DNA from: Epiperipatus broadwayi
Taxonomy: Eukaryota; Onychophora; Udeonychophora; Euonychophora; Peripatidae
Assembly: GCA_028023455.1 (NCBI GenBank)
Contig: JAQFVV010000323.1
Location: forward strand, 372,001 to 436,000
Direction: 5' to 3'
DNA length: 64,000 nucleotides
Each line of letters opens with the position of its first letter. Positions within the stretch are counted from its first letter, which is position 1. A program made the translations under genes and the position numbers. Below the pieces are notes generated by a model. That model did not search any database. It saw only the letters and a list, made by a program, of their open reading frames with translations, and was not told where the DNA came from. Positions 1 to 10,830 of this stretch are shown one piece after another.

Positions 1-558
1 TATTTTTAATGAAGAGATTAAGATCTATTTATCAGTATTATCTTAATTAATTAATTATTTTAAAGTTGTAAGAATACTATGTATTTATTATTTGAGCTAA
101 TAAAGAGGGGGGGTAATATTCTTGTGCAATTGAGGTGGTATCCTGTGGGATATTGACACAATGTAATTCATATTATCACTTGTATCTCACATCATGGTCT
201 CATGATTTAATAAATATTTATTTATTTAGTTTATAAAGCCGAACTATAATATTATTTCTTCTTAATTAGAGCTAGTTAAACAATAGACATTAACATAGGA
301 TATCTTTATTATCGATTATATGCATTTTAGCAGAGCATAACTATTTATCTGAGCTAGTCCCATTTTATTATATATTATATTTCCTGGAAGTGAGGGTATA
401 ATATATATATATATATATATATATATGAAAATTTATAAATAAATATTTAAAAATACAGTAAATAAAAGCCTAAAAATACAGTACTTAAAAGCCTATAAAA
501 AATATATGTATAATCTTTCAACTAACTTATAGCTTTGTCAACTATCACATTTAAAATG
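1..558. other. AT-rich intergenic/intronic sequence, no gene seen
   Basis: No coding pattern is visible. It holds a short AT dinucleotide run (about 402-426) and an A/T-rich stretch next to the Penelope-like fragment that begins at about 559. Confidence 0.6.
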
Positions 559-1130
559 TCAGCTTTCCCATAATTCTGTGATCTTAATGTTTGCTGCTTG
601 CCTATTAACCAAATGTTGCTTGTATTTACATATCAACATCGCCTCTTTAATTTTCCTTTTATTATTATTTCTTTCAGTTTCCAATATTTTTATGTTGTTA
701 TAATTAAAATCGAAACCATATATACATGATTTATTATGGTCATAAAAGACAGAAGCTGATAAATTATCATTATTGTTAAAATTTTGTTTTGTATTTTGAA
801 CCCTTTTAAATAACAATAAGTGTTCCTTTGTTTTTTTTCCAATGTGCACCTCGATTCACCTATATATCCACGGCCACACCCACATGTCCATTTGTAAATG
901 ATACAATTTTTATTTGTAAATAAAGTTTTATCCTTTGAATTGTTTATTAATTTATTTAATGTAGGTGGTGCATAAAATGCAATATCACATATTCCTTTAT
1001 AAATTTTCTTAATTAAACTTGCCTGTTGATTTGAAATATATGGTATGATATCCACAATTTTTATCAGAAGAATTAACAATATTATTATTTTTATATTTAT
1101 AAGTAAAATTTTTAATAGTATAATAAACAT
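559..1130 (-). pseudogene. Penelope-like element fragment, linker plus GIY-YIG endonuclease
   Basis: Two minus-strand reading frames together give the C-terminal part of a Penelope-like retroelement protein. The upstream frame (about 1130 to 850) reads VDIIPYIS, then PTLNKLINNSKDK, then IYKWTCGCGRGYIGES, which matches the linker and the start of a GIY-YIG nuclease with its CxC motif. The downstream frame (849 to 559) continues with KTKEHLL, FDFNYNNIKILE and KRKIKEA, the second half of that domain. A frameshift near 830-850 separates them, so the copy is dead. The RT domain is missing. GIY-YIG nucleases nick the target DNA during insertion of these elements. The assignment rests on motif recognition and order. 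Confidence 0.7.
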
Positions 1131-1225
1131 CGATTTATAATATTATATATATATATATATATATGCACAGAAAAATGCAAGTCAAAATAAATTTATATTA
1201 ATTATTATTACTATTATAATTTTAG

Positions 1226-1462
1226 TCATTCTTCAGTGTCTTGAACCCATCAAATTATACACAGATACAACTATACTGTTTTGCAATGTCAGTGAAAATC
1301 CTGATACTTATTTATGGTTTACAAGTGATCACGTACAGCTGACAATGTTTAGTTCTGAATCCATTACAATAAATAAATCCAGAGAAATTTCCATATATTA
1401 CTGTCAGGGAAAAAATAAATATGGTGTATCAGATGAATGCAAGCACATAGTGGCCTTTTCAG
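1226..1462 (+). CDS. Immunoglobulin-domain exon 1 of a multi-Ig gene (partial gene)
   Basis: The exon is 237 nt, bounded by ...TTTTAG and GTAAGC, and phase 1 at both ends. It encodes about 78 residues of one Ig domain: ILQCLEP at the start, then LFCNVS, YLWFTS (the Ig tryptophan), INKS, IYYCQGK (the second Ig cysteine) and DECKHIV. The Ig disulphide pair is Cys19 and Cys59; Cys4 and Cys71 form a second conserved pair. NVS and NKS are N-glycosylation sequons, so an extracellular domain is likely. It is the most divergent of the four copies. No ATG, signal peptide or membrane segment is attached, so it is an internal exon. The start was chosen because the same acceptor position gives 237 nt in all four copies; the AG 14 nt downstream was rejected for that reason. 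Confidence 0.85.
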
Positions 1463-1820
1463 GTAAGCAGATGCATTTTATATTATTTGCTTAAAAATGC
1501 TGGTATGTTTAAATAAACATTTATAGACTTGTTTTATACAAAAATATAATTATTGATTGATTTATTTTAAAAATAATTTAATTCTAGAATACAAGCTGAA
1601 TCTTAATTTATGTTTACACTGTAATAGGCAGCTAAAATTCTCAATTCATTCCCAAAATCATAGCCTTTTTATAGCAAAAAAAACAAATAAGTGTATGTGA
1701 AGCAATCTAGAGTGTTTTTAAAAAAATAAGTATAAGAAGGAAAAAGTTATAATACAAAATGTATGTCATTGTGATATACACTAAATATTGTAAAAGAATA
1801 AATATAGATATAATAAACAC

Positions 1821-2040
1821 TTCCACACTTCCCCATTCTTTTCAAATTCATATAAATAAAGATATAATAAAAGACAAATGACCCCAAGATGCATTTCATG
1901 CTGAACCAGTACTCATCAGTTGGCCCAGGTCACTATCTCTCATATACATCTTTATTATATGAAAAATATTTATCTAGAATAAATTGTTGCATTTTCTAAT
2001 ACCATTGTCAAACTCCCTCCACTCACAACTTTGATGCCAT
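1821..2040 (-). repeat. Hammerhead-bearing repeat, family B
   Basis: This segment is shared with about 9950-10105. Both contain a hammerhead core followed by the same downstream sequence (TCATTTGTCTTTTATTATAT, read on the ribozyme strand) and a run near CCATTGTCAAAC. It is probably a small non-autonomous retroelement copy of the retrozyme kind. Its ends were not fixed. Confidence 0.5.
1879..1932 (-). ncRNA. Hammerhead ribozyme, family B, complete core
   Basis: Read on the minus strand, the segment has CUGAUGA, then stem II GUACU/AGCAU with loop GGUUC, then GAA followed by the palindromic stem III AUGCAU and cleavage-site C. Stem I is CCAA with UUGG, then UGACC with GGUCA, with a UGGG bulge on one side. 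All invariant core bases of a type I hammerhead with very short stem III are present, which is the form reported for Penelope-like elements and retrozymes. Self-cleavage is predicted after the base complementary to position 1888. Strand is opposite to the Ig exons. Confidence 0.8.
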
Positions 2041-2157
2041 CCATTTTAGATAAATACACTAATGATTATTACTAATCATTTTCGAAATTAGAGATTATCT
2101 CTAGCACAGATATAAACTTTAAACCTTTTTAATATGTTCTTTCCCAAAATAATAATC

Positions 2158-2320
2158 AGAAAATAATAAATTCTTTACAACAGCTATATCAATTTTTTTA
2201 ATATACATAAAAAAACCTTTTTTGGCACCTGATTTGGTGCCCTTTTCAAATGTTAATAATCTTTATGTATATTTTAAAAAATGATATTTGTATAGTGTTG
2301 TAAAGGATTTATTTTCTGAT
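2158..2320. repeat. Imperfect inverted repeat with inner hairpin
   Basis: The arms begin AGAAAATAATAAATTCTTTAC and end with its near reverse complement. They enclose a small hairpin GGCACC...GGTGCC near 2224-2241. It looks like a foldback or MITE-type element; no ORF is present. Confidence 0.55.
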
Positions 2321-2869
2321 ATTGTAAATAAAGTTGGAGTGATATATACAGACTAATTTAATGTGAGCTTTAGAACACCTAAAAATTTGAACATTCTAAT
2401 CAATAATAAAATTTATAAGGCAAATGTAATGGATCATTTTAATGTACAATATGCCTTGGAATATAGACAATCGGATGTATATAGTACAGGAAAACTAAAA
2501 CGAATTTATGAACGAAAATGACACAACTTTCATATACATATACAAAAATTAAATTATAAATGTGTCACTATTTTATAATCGTTCAACCATGTGTTAGAAA
2601 ATATATATTTGTAAAACTCTAGTATTTGTGTTACTATCAAAATACACACGCATATATAATTTAGCTATATATAAATATATCAAATCAAATAAATGACAAA
2701 CTTTTATCGATTAAAAATTAATAAATTTCTTCTAGCGCTTTCAAAGGTATAAACTTCCATTTTCAAGAAGTACAATATTCCTTCATTTTCAAGAAGTGCA
2801 GTATGCAAAATAGGACAGATTAAATATGCAAATAAGGGTGAGAAAAAATCTAAATCTGTCACTTCCTAG

Positions 2870-3300
2870 ATATGGCGTAAAATGTCTCTTTTTTATTCAT
2901 CGCGTGCACATCTGATATAATATAGCATGCCTCCTTCACTTTTCTACGCAATTCGTGCCCTCTCTACACATAACACGAGGCTTGTCTGGCCTGCACTGGT
3001 GGCCCATAGCTGTAGCGTGCTGCACAAAAATAGAGGGGTGGGCTGGGTCGACATAGGCCTTATTATATGCATAGACATGCTGGGCCAGTCTTATATGGAT
3101 AGATGCCATAGTTTCCCTATAATATGCCGCTGGGCAATTATTATTGCTATATGCGATCTTGTAAACCGCTTGCTGGGCATGCATTGGGGGGGGGGATATA
3201 GTCGTTAGTATTATTTATGCTCCTGTTGAGATTAGGAGGAGAGCGGTAACACACGCTAAAATCCGTGCTAAAGATTGTGTGTAAGTCTTTATGAATATTT
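2870..3300. other. GC-richer island of unknown origin
   Basis: The block has visibly more G and C than its surroundings and opens 93- and 82-codon frames on opposite strands, neither with a motif I recognise. It also contains a G run near 3185. It may be a piece of an inserted element. No function is assigned. Confidence 0.3.
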
Positions 3301-4420
3301 TTAATGTATGGCAGCAAAATACGGGTTTATTCTGTTTCAGTTCATAAATGGGACCGCGTTAAAATTTCTGATAATGTTATCAATCGCTCTTTTGTTGTAT
3401 TTTGTGTTTATTAGCTCATTTCTGAACATTTCAATGTTTTTCCTTTTCTCAGCCTCAAAGCTGCACAGATAATCATAAAAAATGTACCTGAATTCAATCA
3501 TATATTAGTAAAATTATTTGTGAAGAATGATTAATGATACAAAATATATGATAAACAAGAACTTACAAATATAATGTCAATATGACATGGACTTAGCTAT
3601 CAACAAGTCAAAATAATACAATGTATGTTAAATGTCCAAACTGCAAATATTTTTATATTAATTGAATAAAATATTTTACCTCATACTGTAAATGAACCTC
3701 CAATAAAAACTTGTTTTTACATTTTTTTGGTTGTAAAAATAGATGGGCATACAGTGCTAGATGGATGCAATGCCAGGTAGATATTTTTATTAACATTGTG
3801 ATTGTTTAACGGCTATTTATAAATTAAAACGATTAAGTTTTAATAGTATGTACATTTATTTATTAGCAACCTGTCATTTTAAATTGCTGTACTATTTTAT
3901 CACTACATTATATAATAAGTGAAAGCTGTCTTGGTATTATTTAACACAACACGTTTGATTAAATTTAAAGTATAATCTCAAATAGAATGTCGTCTAAGAC
4001 AAAAACGTATTACTTTTACTAATTTTAATCACCTTGCTCCAAAACATTGTATTTAATCTTGTCATATTTTGATACAACTCCAAAATATTTTGTATAGTCA
4101 CAATAAATAACATATTAATATTCTTCATTCTACTTCCACCAAATTTAATATTGTTTTCAAAATTTATTGATCTTCATATTTGAAAATATGATTAATAAAA
4201 TTAGAGTACAGGGTTAATAATGTATAATGATAGAATATTATGTCCTGATTTAGTTTGCACTCATAGCCATTTAAAATCTAAAAACCATCGCTGAAACATT
4301 CAACTGATAAATGGCATAAATATTGAATAAAAGTACTTTAAATTCATATTTTAGAAATTATAAGCTAGTAAAAATAATAAGCTTTATTTTATTAGGATTT
4401 TTTTTTTTAAAAAAAAAAAA
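3300..4420. other. Noncoding AT-rich sequence
   Basis: No exon, element or RNA gene could be recognised. It is scattered A/T-rich sequence, ending in a T run followed by an A run at about 4398-4421. Confidence 0.5.
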
Positions 4421-4551
4421 ATTACCTTCAGTCTTGCGTTGTTAGCCGAGATGTATCGCAGCCGCCATGCAAGCAAGTAGTTAGTTGCAGACGGTTGTGG
4501 GTTTGCGTCCCGGCCGATGCTATGACATATGAAAAAAAAAATTTACCTTCA
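4421..4551 (+). mobile_element. tRNA-derived SINE-like insertion with target-site duplication
   Basis: A block of about 100 bp carries a tRNA-like A box (TTAGCCGAGATG, near 4442) and B box (GTTTGCGTCCC, near 4501) with a gap of the length seen in Leu/Ser-class tRNAs. It ends in an A run. The sequence ATTACCTTCA precedes it (4421-4430) and ATTTACCTTCA follows the A run (4541-4551), consistent with a target-site duplication. The acceptor stem does not pair well, so it is not a functional tRNA gene. A degenerate tRNA pseudogene copied by retroposition is the alternative. Confidence 0.6.
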
Positions 4552-4559
4552 TAAATTAT

Positions 4560-6600
4560 TTGAAATATGCCTGGAATATGCAGGGAGGGAGAAGAATGGT
4601 TTGGCCGAACCTAAGAATCGTCCAAAAAATGCAGAAGTCTGATCAAACCAAGCTTATAATTTCCAAATACTAAATGATTATAGTATATATATCCACATAA
4701 AATAAAACATTATTTTTATTAGCTTATAATTTCTAAAATGTGAATTTAAAATACTTTTATTCTATATTTGTTATTTATCAGTTGGATGTATGGTGGAAAA
4801 TGGCCGTGAGCCAAACTAAATCGGCACGAATGCTAATGATCACAAAGTTGGCACACACTTGGCGAATATATATTTATTTAAGTAAGATAATTTTCAATAT
4901 AAGAATAAAAATAATATGTATTAAAAATAATTTACAAATATGCTTCTATGTTATTTGATTTGTAATGCAATAAAAAATCAAAAAATATATTTTTTCATTT
5001 TCCCATAATTTTAATTGTTATATTTAATTTGAAATAGAAGTGTAAGAAGTTTATAAAATTAATTAATTAGTTCTGTGACTAATTTTAAAAGTAGGGAATA
5101 AATTAATTAATTTATGGATGTAACACAATCACATTAAATGTAACTACTAAAGATGTGGTTAAAGAAAAAAAAATGTTTGTCAAAGCATTATTATTCACCA
5201 ATTTAAATAAAAACCTTTCTTAATATATATATATATATATGGATGTTTTCTAAACAATCAAATGCATTAAAATCATTTACAAGAATTTTTTTATGAAGGC
5301 AGAATTTTTAAATCATCAAATTTATAATACGCAATCAAGAAAATATTTCTTGTTTCATTTTTGTAATTTTAATTAATTATAATTGCTTCTTAAAGAATGA
5401 ATGACGAAATTCCATGAAAACATATTTTTAAAAAGAATAACTGCTATATATTGCACATCATTGAAAATCTACTGAACCACTACTATTTATACAATTTAAA
5501 ATTTAGGTTGCCAACACTGTAGGTTGGACAACAAGCTGGACATTTCAGAAATATTTTACTGCCATATTATACATCATAAATTATTGATATGTTTATAATA
5601 TTTGAAGAAAATTCATTGGTTAGAATGACGTTTAGTAAATTCTAGACAATTTCACCGACGTCATTCATTCAAACATTGTAAATAGTAATTTAAAGTGAGA
5701 ATTCTACTCTCATGCTTTTCTCAATAGTACTTCAGATTTGCTCATATAAAAGAATTTGAGTCATAGGAATAAGAGGATTCCTTTTATTTCTGTATAAATA
5801 CTATATCTTGTATTATGGAGGGAAGTATTCATTTATTATTTAACACTCTCAAAAGACGCATGCACAAATAGCTTGAAAGGCTGATATTTGAATGTAATAT
5901 TAGAAGTATGTTGATAAATGGTTTCAAGTTTAACTCAAATAAACAAACAGAATTCTTAAAAGTGTATATTTAAATAAAATAACTGCACATGTAAATTGAA
6001 TAACTTAATATTAATTGTATTTAATAAAGAAAATTAATAATGTAATTTAATTACTGATTTTTGCTAATGAGCACACCATTATATATATATATATTACTGT
6101 GTCTGTACTTTTACACCATATATATATATATATATTACTGTGTCTGTACTTTTAGTCCATACATTTTAAGAAAACGTGAATTTCTTATTTAAATTCTAAC
6201 TTCCAAAAAATGTTAATTAAATTGACATGCAAACACAGACTCTGTCATATAAATAATCTTGTTCTTAATTATGAATAAGAAATTTGTTGTTCATGAAACA
6301 TTAATAAAATATCTAAAATATTTCCAAAAAATAAAATTATAATGCACAAATAATACATATAATAGAATTAAAAAAATATCTAAAAAATATTTACATAGAT
6401 TTAAGTATAAATTGCACATACATTTTCTTTTAATTAAATAGATATTTAACTAAGATTGTTTGATACTGATCTAGCCAGCTATCTTTGTTTCTTTAAAACT
6501 ATGCTTTGACATCATAAAAAATACTGGGATGACAATTTTGATCAAACAAAGATTCTTTGGATTTGAAAAGGATTTATTATAGTTTTATAATACAAATAAA
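4560..6600. other. Noncoding AT-rich sequence with short tandem repeats
   Basis: No gene was found. It holds an AT run near 5222-5240 and, at about 6075-6158, two tandem copies of a unit of about 42 bp made of an AT run followed by TACTGTGTCTGTACTTTTA. Confidence 0.55.
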
Positions 6601-7187
6601 TCAAGTCAGATGTCACGTGTCGTAATTTAAACAAGCTTGCATTACAAATGTTTTACAAAGAGCATGCAAATAAACTCTTAACAAGTTTTGCAGAATATCC
6701 TTAACCCCAGATCAATGTCTACTACTGGATTCATCAGTGATGTACCAGAATATTCAAGCATTAGATTAAAAATACTAGGACAAGCCCAGCACTTTATCTA
6801 ATGGATAAAATCTAAATTTTTCAGACATCCATATGTCTTCCCATCGAGCTATCTAACTTAAGTATCTATATGAGACTGAACTATGTTCAGATACACCATA
6901 TATTAATAGCTTAAGCAATATAAAATTTCCAAAGCTTTAATAGCAAAAAATAAAATTACAAATAAATCCAGTCAGATGTCACATGACCTAATTTAAACAA
7001 GCTTGTATTACAAATGTTTTATAAAGAGCTCACAAATAAGCTCTTTACAAGCTTTGCAGAATATCCTAACCCCAGTCTGGTTTCTGATACTGGCTTTTTC
7101 AGTGAAGTGGCAGGGTATTCAAGCATTAGATTAAAAATACTAGGACTAACCCAACACTTTATCTAATGGGTGTCTGAAAATTTCAGA
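6601..7187 (-). repeat. Retrozyme-like tandem dimer, family A, decayed ribozymes
   Basis: Two direct copies of one unit start near 6601 and 6969 (AGTCAGATGTCAC), about 368 bp apart; the second is incomplete. Each carries a hammerhead-like site on the minus strand: 6704-6750 (CUGAUGA kept, the rest decayed) and 7070-7115 (CUGAAAA, then GAAAC and CUGGGG). The unit is the same family as at 24640-25700 and 41196-41515, judged by flanking words such as TATCTAATGG and AGCATTAGAT. Neither ribozyme should be active, because core bases are changed. Confidence 0.6.
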
Positions 7188-7189
7188 TT

Positions 7190-9100
7190 TTCTACTTAAT
7201 AGTTTTCATTCTCAACATTCCTGTAATATAAATATCCGATTTCTTCTCTCTCTTTTTAATGTAATTTTATCTTTTAAAAAACAGCTTTTTTTAATCTAGA
7301 AAACCATAAAATTGCTCTAACTTGATACTGAGATTTAACCAAATTCAAAAATGGAGATCATCTACAAATCAATTGTTGAAAACAATGTTTTAATACTAGA
7401 AACACATTCTTTTTCTAATAATGAATATCTTTTTGAATTCCTGGATTTATATTGGTTATTATTAGAATATATTGTAAATATAACAAGGTAACATTTCAAA
7501 TTTCAAACATCTTAAAAGCAAACAACTTCCATGGAAGATAGTTCAAATTACAATTTGGATGATTAATTTTTATGTATGCAAATGTTATAATTCTTCCTAT
7601 ACAACCTAGTACTAAGCTTGTCTTCCAGATCATTCTACGCTTTCTGCATAAATAAGAGATTTTGATTCTCAGAGCAGTATTTGGAAATATGTAAATGAGG
7701 ATCAAGCAGTTTATAAACTTTTAGAATGGATTGATTTAAATAATAGGCACTTACTTTATAATGCTAAGCAAAAGATAAGGGAAATAGAAACCTTTCCTCA
7801 GTTATATTTTGTTTCGACAAAAGATAGTTTATTATTACCTGCTAAACTTCTAATATTTAAGTATTTCATCTATTGTCAACATAAAACAAGTCTAATTACT
7901 CTTTGATATCATTTTCTGTAACTAAAAGTTATTCTGTTCTAGATGGAATTTAAAGAAAGCCATGTTGATGGAGAGATACTTTTGAAAAGAATATTAATAA
8001 AATCTTTAAAATTTTCTCTTATTATGATAGATTAACAAACTCATAGTAACAGCTGCCAGAGAATCCATTTCTACAGAATATCGAAAACAATTCATTCAGC
8101 TTGGAATAAGGTCAGCTGTGACCTAATTTATAGACACGTTCAGATATTGCTGATAAACTTATAAAATCATTGGATGATACTAGAAAAAAAACAGAAGACC
8201 ATGAATAAGGAAAACTTTACAGGATGTAATCGTAGGTATTATCACTTTTACTAAAGACTTGTAAATATATAAGTATCTCTAAATGAAACTACATACTATT
8301 TTCAATATTGAGGCGGGTCAAGCTTATATATCTGACTTATAAACATAAGATCGTTAGAATAAAAAAAGTATTATTAGAGAAGAATTGCAAACTTATCATT
8401 TATAATGTTCCCCTAATATTAATATGTAATATACAGGGAGTTTGAACTCAGACGTTCGTACGACCCTCAACTATCCTTGCTATCTCATACTGCTGACACA
8501 CTTGATCACACACATGTTGAAAAGATAAATAATCACCAATATAAGTAATTCGTGCTAAACCAGCACTCATACGAATATTGGTGATTATATATTTTTTCTG
8601 TGCGTGTGTGTTCAGGTGTGTCAGCTAAACTAGCACTCATCAGTTGGTCCAGATTATAATCTCCATACATCTGAGCATTGATTGTATATATGTGTGGAGA
8701 TGATAATCTGGACCAACTGACGAGTGCTGGTTTAGCATGAAGTAAGTATATTGGTGATTATATATCTTTTCATCATGTGTGTGATTAGGTGTGTCAGCAG
8801 TTTGAGATAGTGTTGATAGTTGAGGGTCATGTGAAAGTTTGAGATCAAACCCCTTATATATTACATGTTGGAGTGCAAGTATGAAAAAAGCCTTTTCTGC
8901 AGAAAAAAAAATCATATATTATAATATTAATATGATAAAGTAAACATGAAATTATCCTTAATTGTGTGAAATCAGAAAAGGCCTTAATTTAAGATAAGAT
9001 ACATTAAGGATAATTGACACATCTATCTGTTGAAGCAGATTAAGTTTCTGATCAAGAAAAAGCCGCTGTAATAAAATGTTCTCTATAATAATATATTAAA
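7190..9100 (+). other. Mostly unassigned; probable 5' part of a decayed retroelement, interrupted by a palindrome
   Basis: A plus-strand frame near 7700-7870 reads through about 60 codons without a motif I can name. It may belong to the decayed jockey-like element whose RT lies at 9110-9790. The palindrome at 8423-8866 sits inside this stretch. Confidence 0.3.
8423..8866. repeat. Long palindrome built from hammerhead family B sequence
   Basis: Left and right arms mirror each other about position 8644, from ATGTAAT at 8423 to TTACAT at 8866, sharing words such as GACCCTCAACTATC and GCTGACACAC. Three decayed hammerhead sites lie inside: minus 8536-8590 (stem II GUGCU/AGCAC with loop GGUUU, strong stem I, core changed to CGUAUGA), minus near 8624-8643 (CUGAUGA, then truncated) and plus 8711-8755 (CUGACGA, with a changed GAAG). 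It looks like two copies of the repeat in head-to-head orientation. Confidence 0.65.
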
Positions 9101-9109
9101 GAAGCTTTT

Positions 9110-9790
9110 AAAATAAAGTAAATCATTAGATTTATTGATCTAACCTCAGGTTATGATTCTCTTTGGAAAAATGGTTTGGAAATAAAAAGTTTCTAAAATT
9201 CTTAAATGAGTACAAATCATTTATTTATTTACTTACCAAAATGTTCTTCAGCAGGAAAACACAACAGACATTAAATGATAATGAAACTTGATGCAAAATT
9301 TTATAAAATGATCTTCCACAGGCTGAATTTTCTCATCTAATTTTTTGATACATTCGTCAGAGACACTTTCCAAAATAGAATGCAGGATTTCATTTATATC
9401 GATGATGTTACTTTAATTTCTTAAAAGTGATCTTATCTTTAGGTGGAAAAACTCTTTCCTAATGATATGAAAATATTGACATTTTTTTTAAAGACTTAAG
9501 AATTATTTTTATTCACTAAAATATTATGCTTAAGTTTTTATCTAAACAATTGAATATTATCTGTATTATGAATACAATCATGTGCATTAGTAAACTGAAT
9601 CACAAACCTATTTCATGCTATTTAGAAGTAGCCTTAGATCGCAGTAATTATTTCCCCTCTTATAACAACGGTTAGATAATAATGAATTTCTATGAATAAT
9701 TTCTTGGGAAAGCTAATTGAAACTACCTAGGGTTGTGCACAGTTTTCTTAACTCTGGTTCTTCTGGTAAATATTGTACCACTGTTTCCAG
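9110..9790 (+). pseudogene. Decayed jockey-like non-LTR reverse transcriptase
   Basis: Across several plus-strand frames one can read IDLTSGYDSLWKNGL (near 9136), matching the RT motif with the first catalytic Asp; then LPQ and FIYIDDVTLI (near 9390), the YxDD motif; then HKPISCYLEVALDRS (near 9605), matching the P-YLGV-LDR thumb-side motif of jockey-type elements. Frameshifts and stops separate them. Order and spacing fit one RT domain, so the copy is real but long dead. Clade beyond jockey-like is uncertain. Confidence 0.55.
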
Positions 9791-9949
9791 ATAATAGTTT
9801 CCACTTTAAACTTTTAGATTCACAATTAAATAGTATGAAAAATGTTATTACTACAATCAATTTTTTTCTTTTGTAATGACCTTGTTTTTTATATCTTCAT
9901 TTACCAGATATCAGGAAAGGAATTAGTTTCACAGAAAATGTAAAAGGTT

Positions 9950-10105
9950 GTTACATTTTCATTTACCATTGTCAAACTTCCTCCACTCACAGGCCAACTG
10001 ATGAGTGCTGGTTCAGCACAAAATGTATCTTGGGAATCATTTGTCTTTTATTATATCTTTATTTATATGTATTTAAAAAGAATGAAAAAGTATGGAGATG
10101 TTTAT
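9950..10105 (+). repeat. Hammerhead-bearing repeat, family B, rearranged copy
   Basis: It is homologous to 1821-2040, but the CCATTGTCAAAC...CCACTCACA segment abuts the ribozyme directly and is inverted relative to the first copy, so this copy has lost or inverted internal sequence. Downstream sequence is shared for about 70 bp. Confidence 0.5.
9993..10035 (+). ncRNA. Hammerhead ribozyme, family B, one core base changed
   Basis: On the plus strand: GGCCAA, CUGAUGA, stem II GUGCU/AGCAC with loop GGUUC, then AAA where GAA is required, stem III AUGUAU, cleavage-site C at 10029, then UUGGG pairing with CCAA. The G12 position is A, so catalysis should be lost or very weak. Fold is otherwise kept. 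Confidence 0.65.
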
Positions 10106-10109
10106 TATA

Positions 10110-10830
10110 TCTATAAAAATGTAAAAGCTGTTAGTTTAATCGGACTTGGGAATAATTCAAATACCACTTAATCTCAAATCAAGATTTCTTTCAGGATGTT
10201 TCAAATAAAAATGTATAATCGAAAAGTTATGGCCTAAAATGAAATTATTGTTGTTTCCTAGAAAGAAGTGCAGTCTCATCAAAACATTTGGAAAAATGTA
10301 CTTCCATTTCTCATCTGCTTCAATAATAGAATTTATTAGATACTGATCTTTGTAAATGTGAATAAACAAAAACTATGTATCATATAGTTAATGATTGCCA
10401 AATCTATTGTTCTAGTATCAGAATGGAGAAACTTAATAAATCGTACCATTCAATCTATTATCTCTGATTTGAATCTCTAGCGGTTACTTTATGATATATT
10501 GTTAATAAGTAAATCGTCATAATAATATTCATATAAAAAGGTTTCATTTATAAATATCTGTAAATAGTTTATACTTTACTATATTCTATAATAATATATC
10601 TTAAAACGTGACATATACATGTTAAAATTTTTTAAAAAATACTTTTAATTATATTTTACACATAGAAAAATCAAAATTCAAATCTTAAAACCTTATATGA
10701 CAATTTTTATCCCGCATTTAAGAATGAAACTTTTATTATAACGATAATTTGGCCCATGGGCTTATCTATTAGTGGAGTGATATGTAGCCTCGCAGTAGAT
10801 TTCATCGAAGATATGTAAGTTATGTCATGG
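10110..10830. other. No gene recognised
   Basis: AT-rich sequence with short frames lacking recognisable motifs. Confidence 0.4.

Noticed and set aside
4435-4522. Functional tRNA gene
   Set aside because: A and B boxes are present but the acceptor and anticodon stems do not pair, and it sits between target duplications with an A tail.
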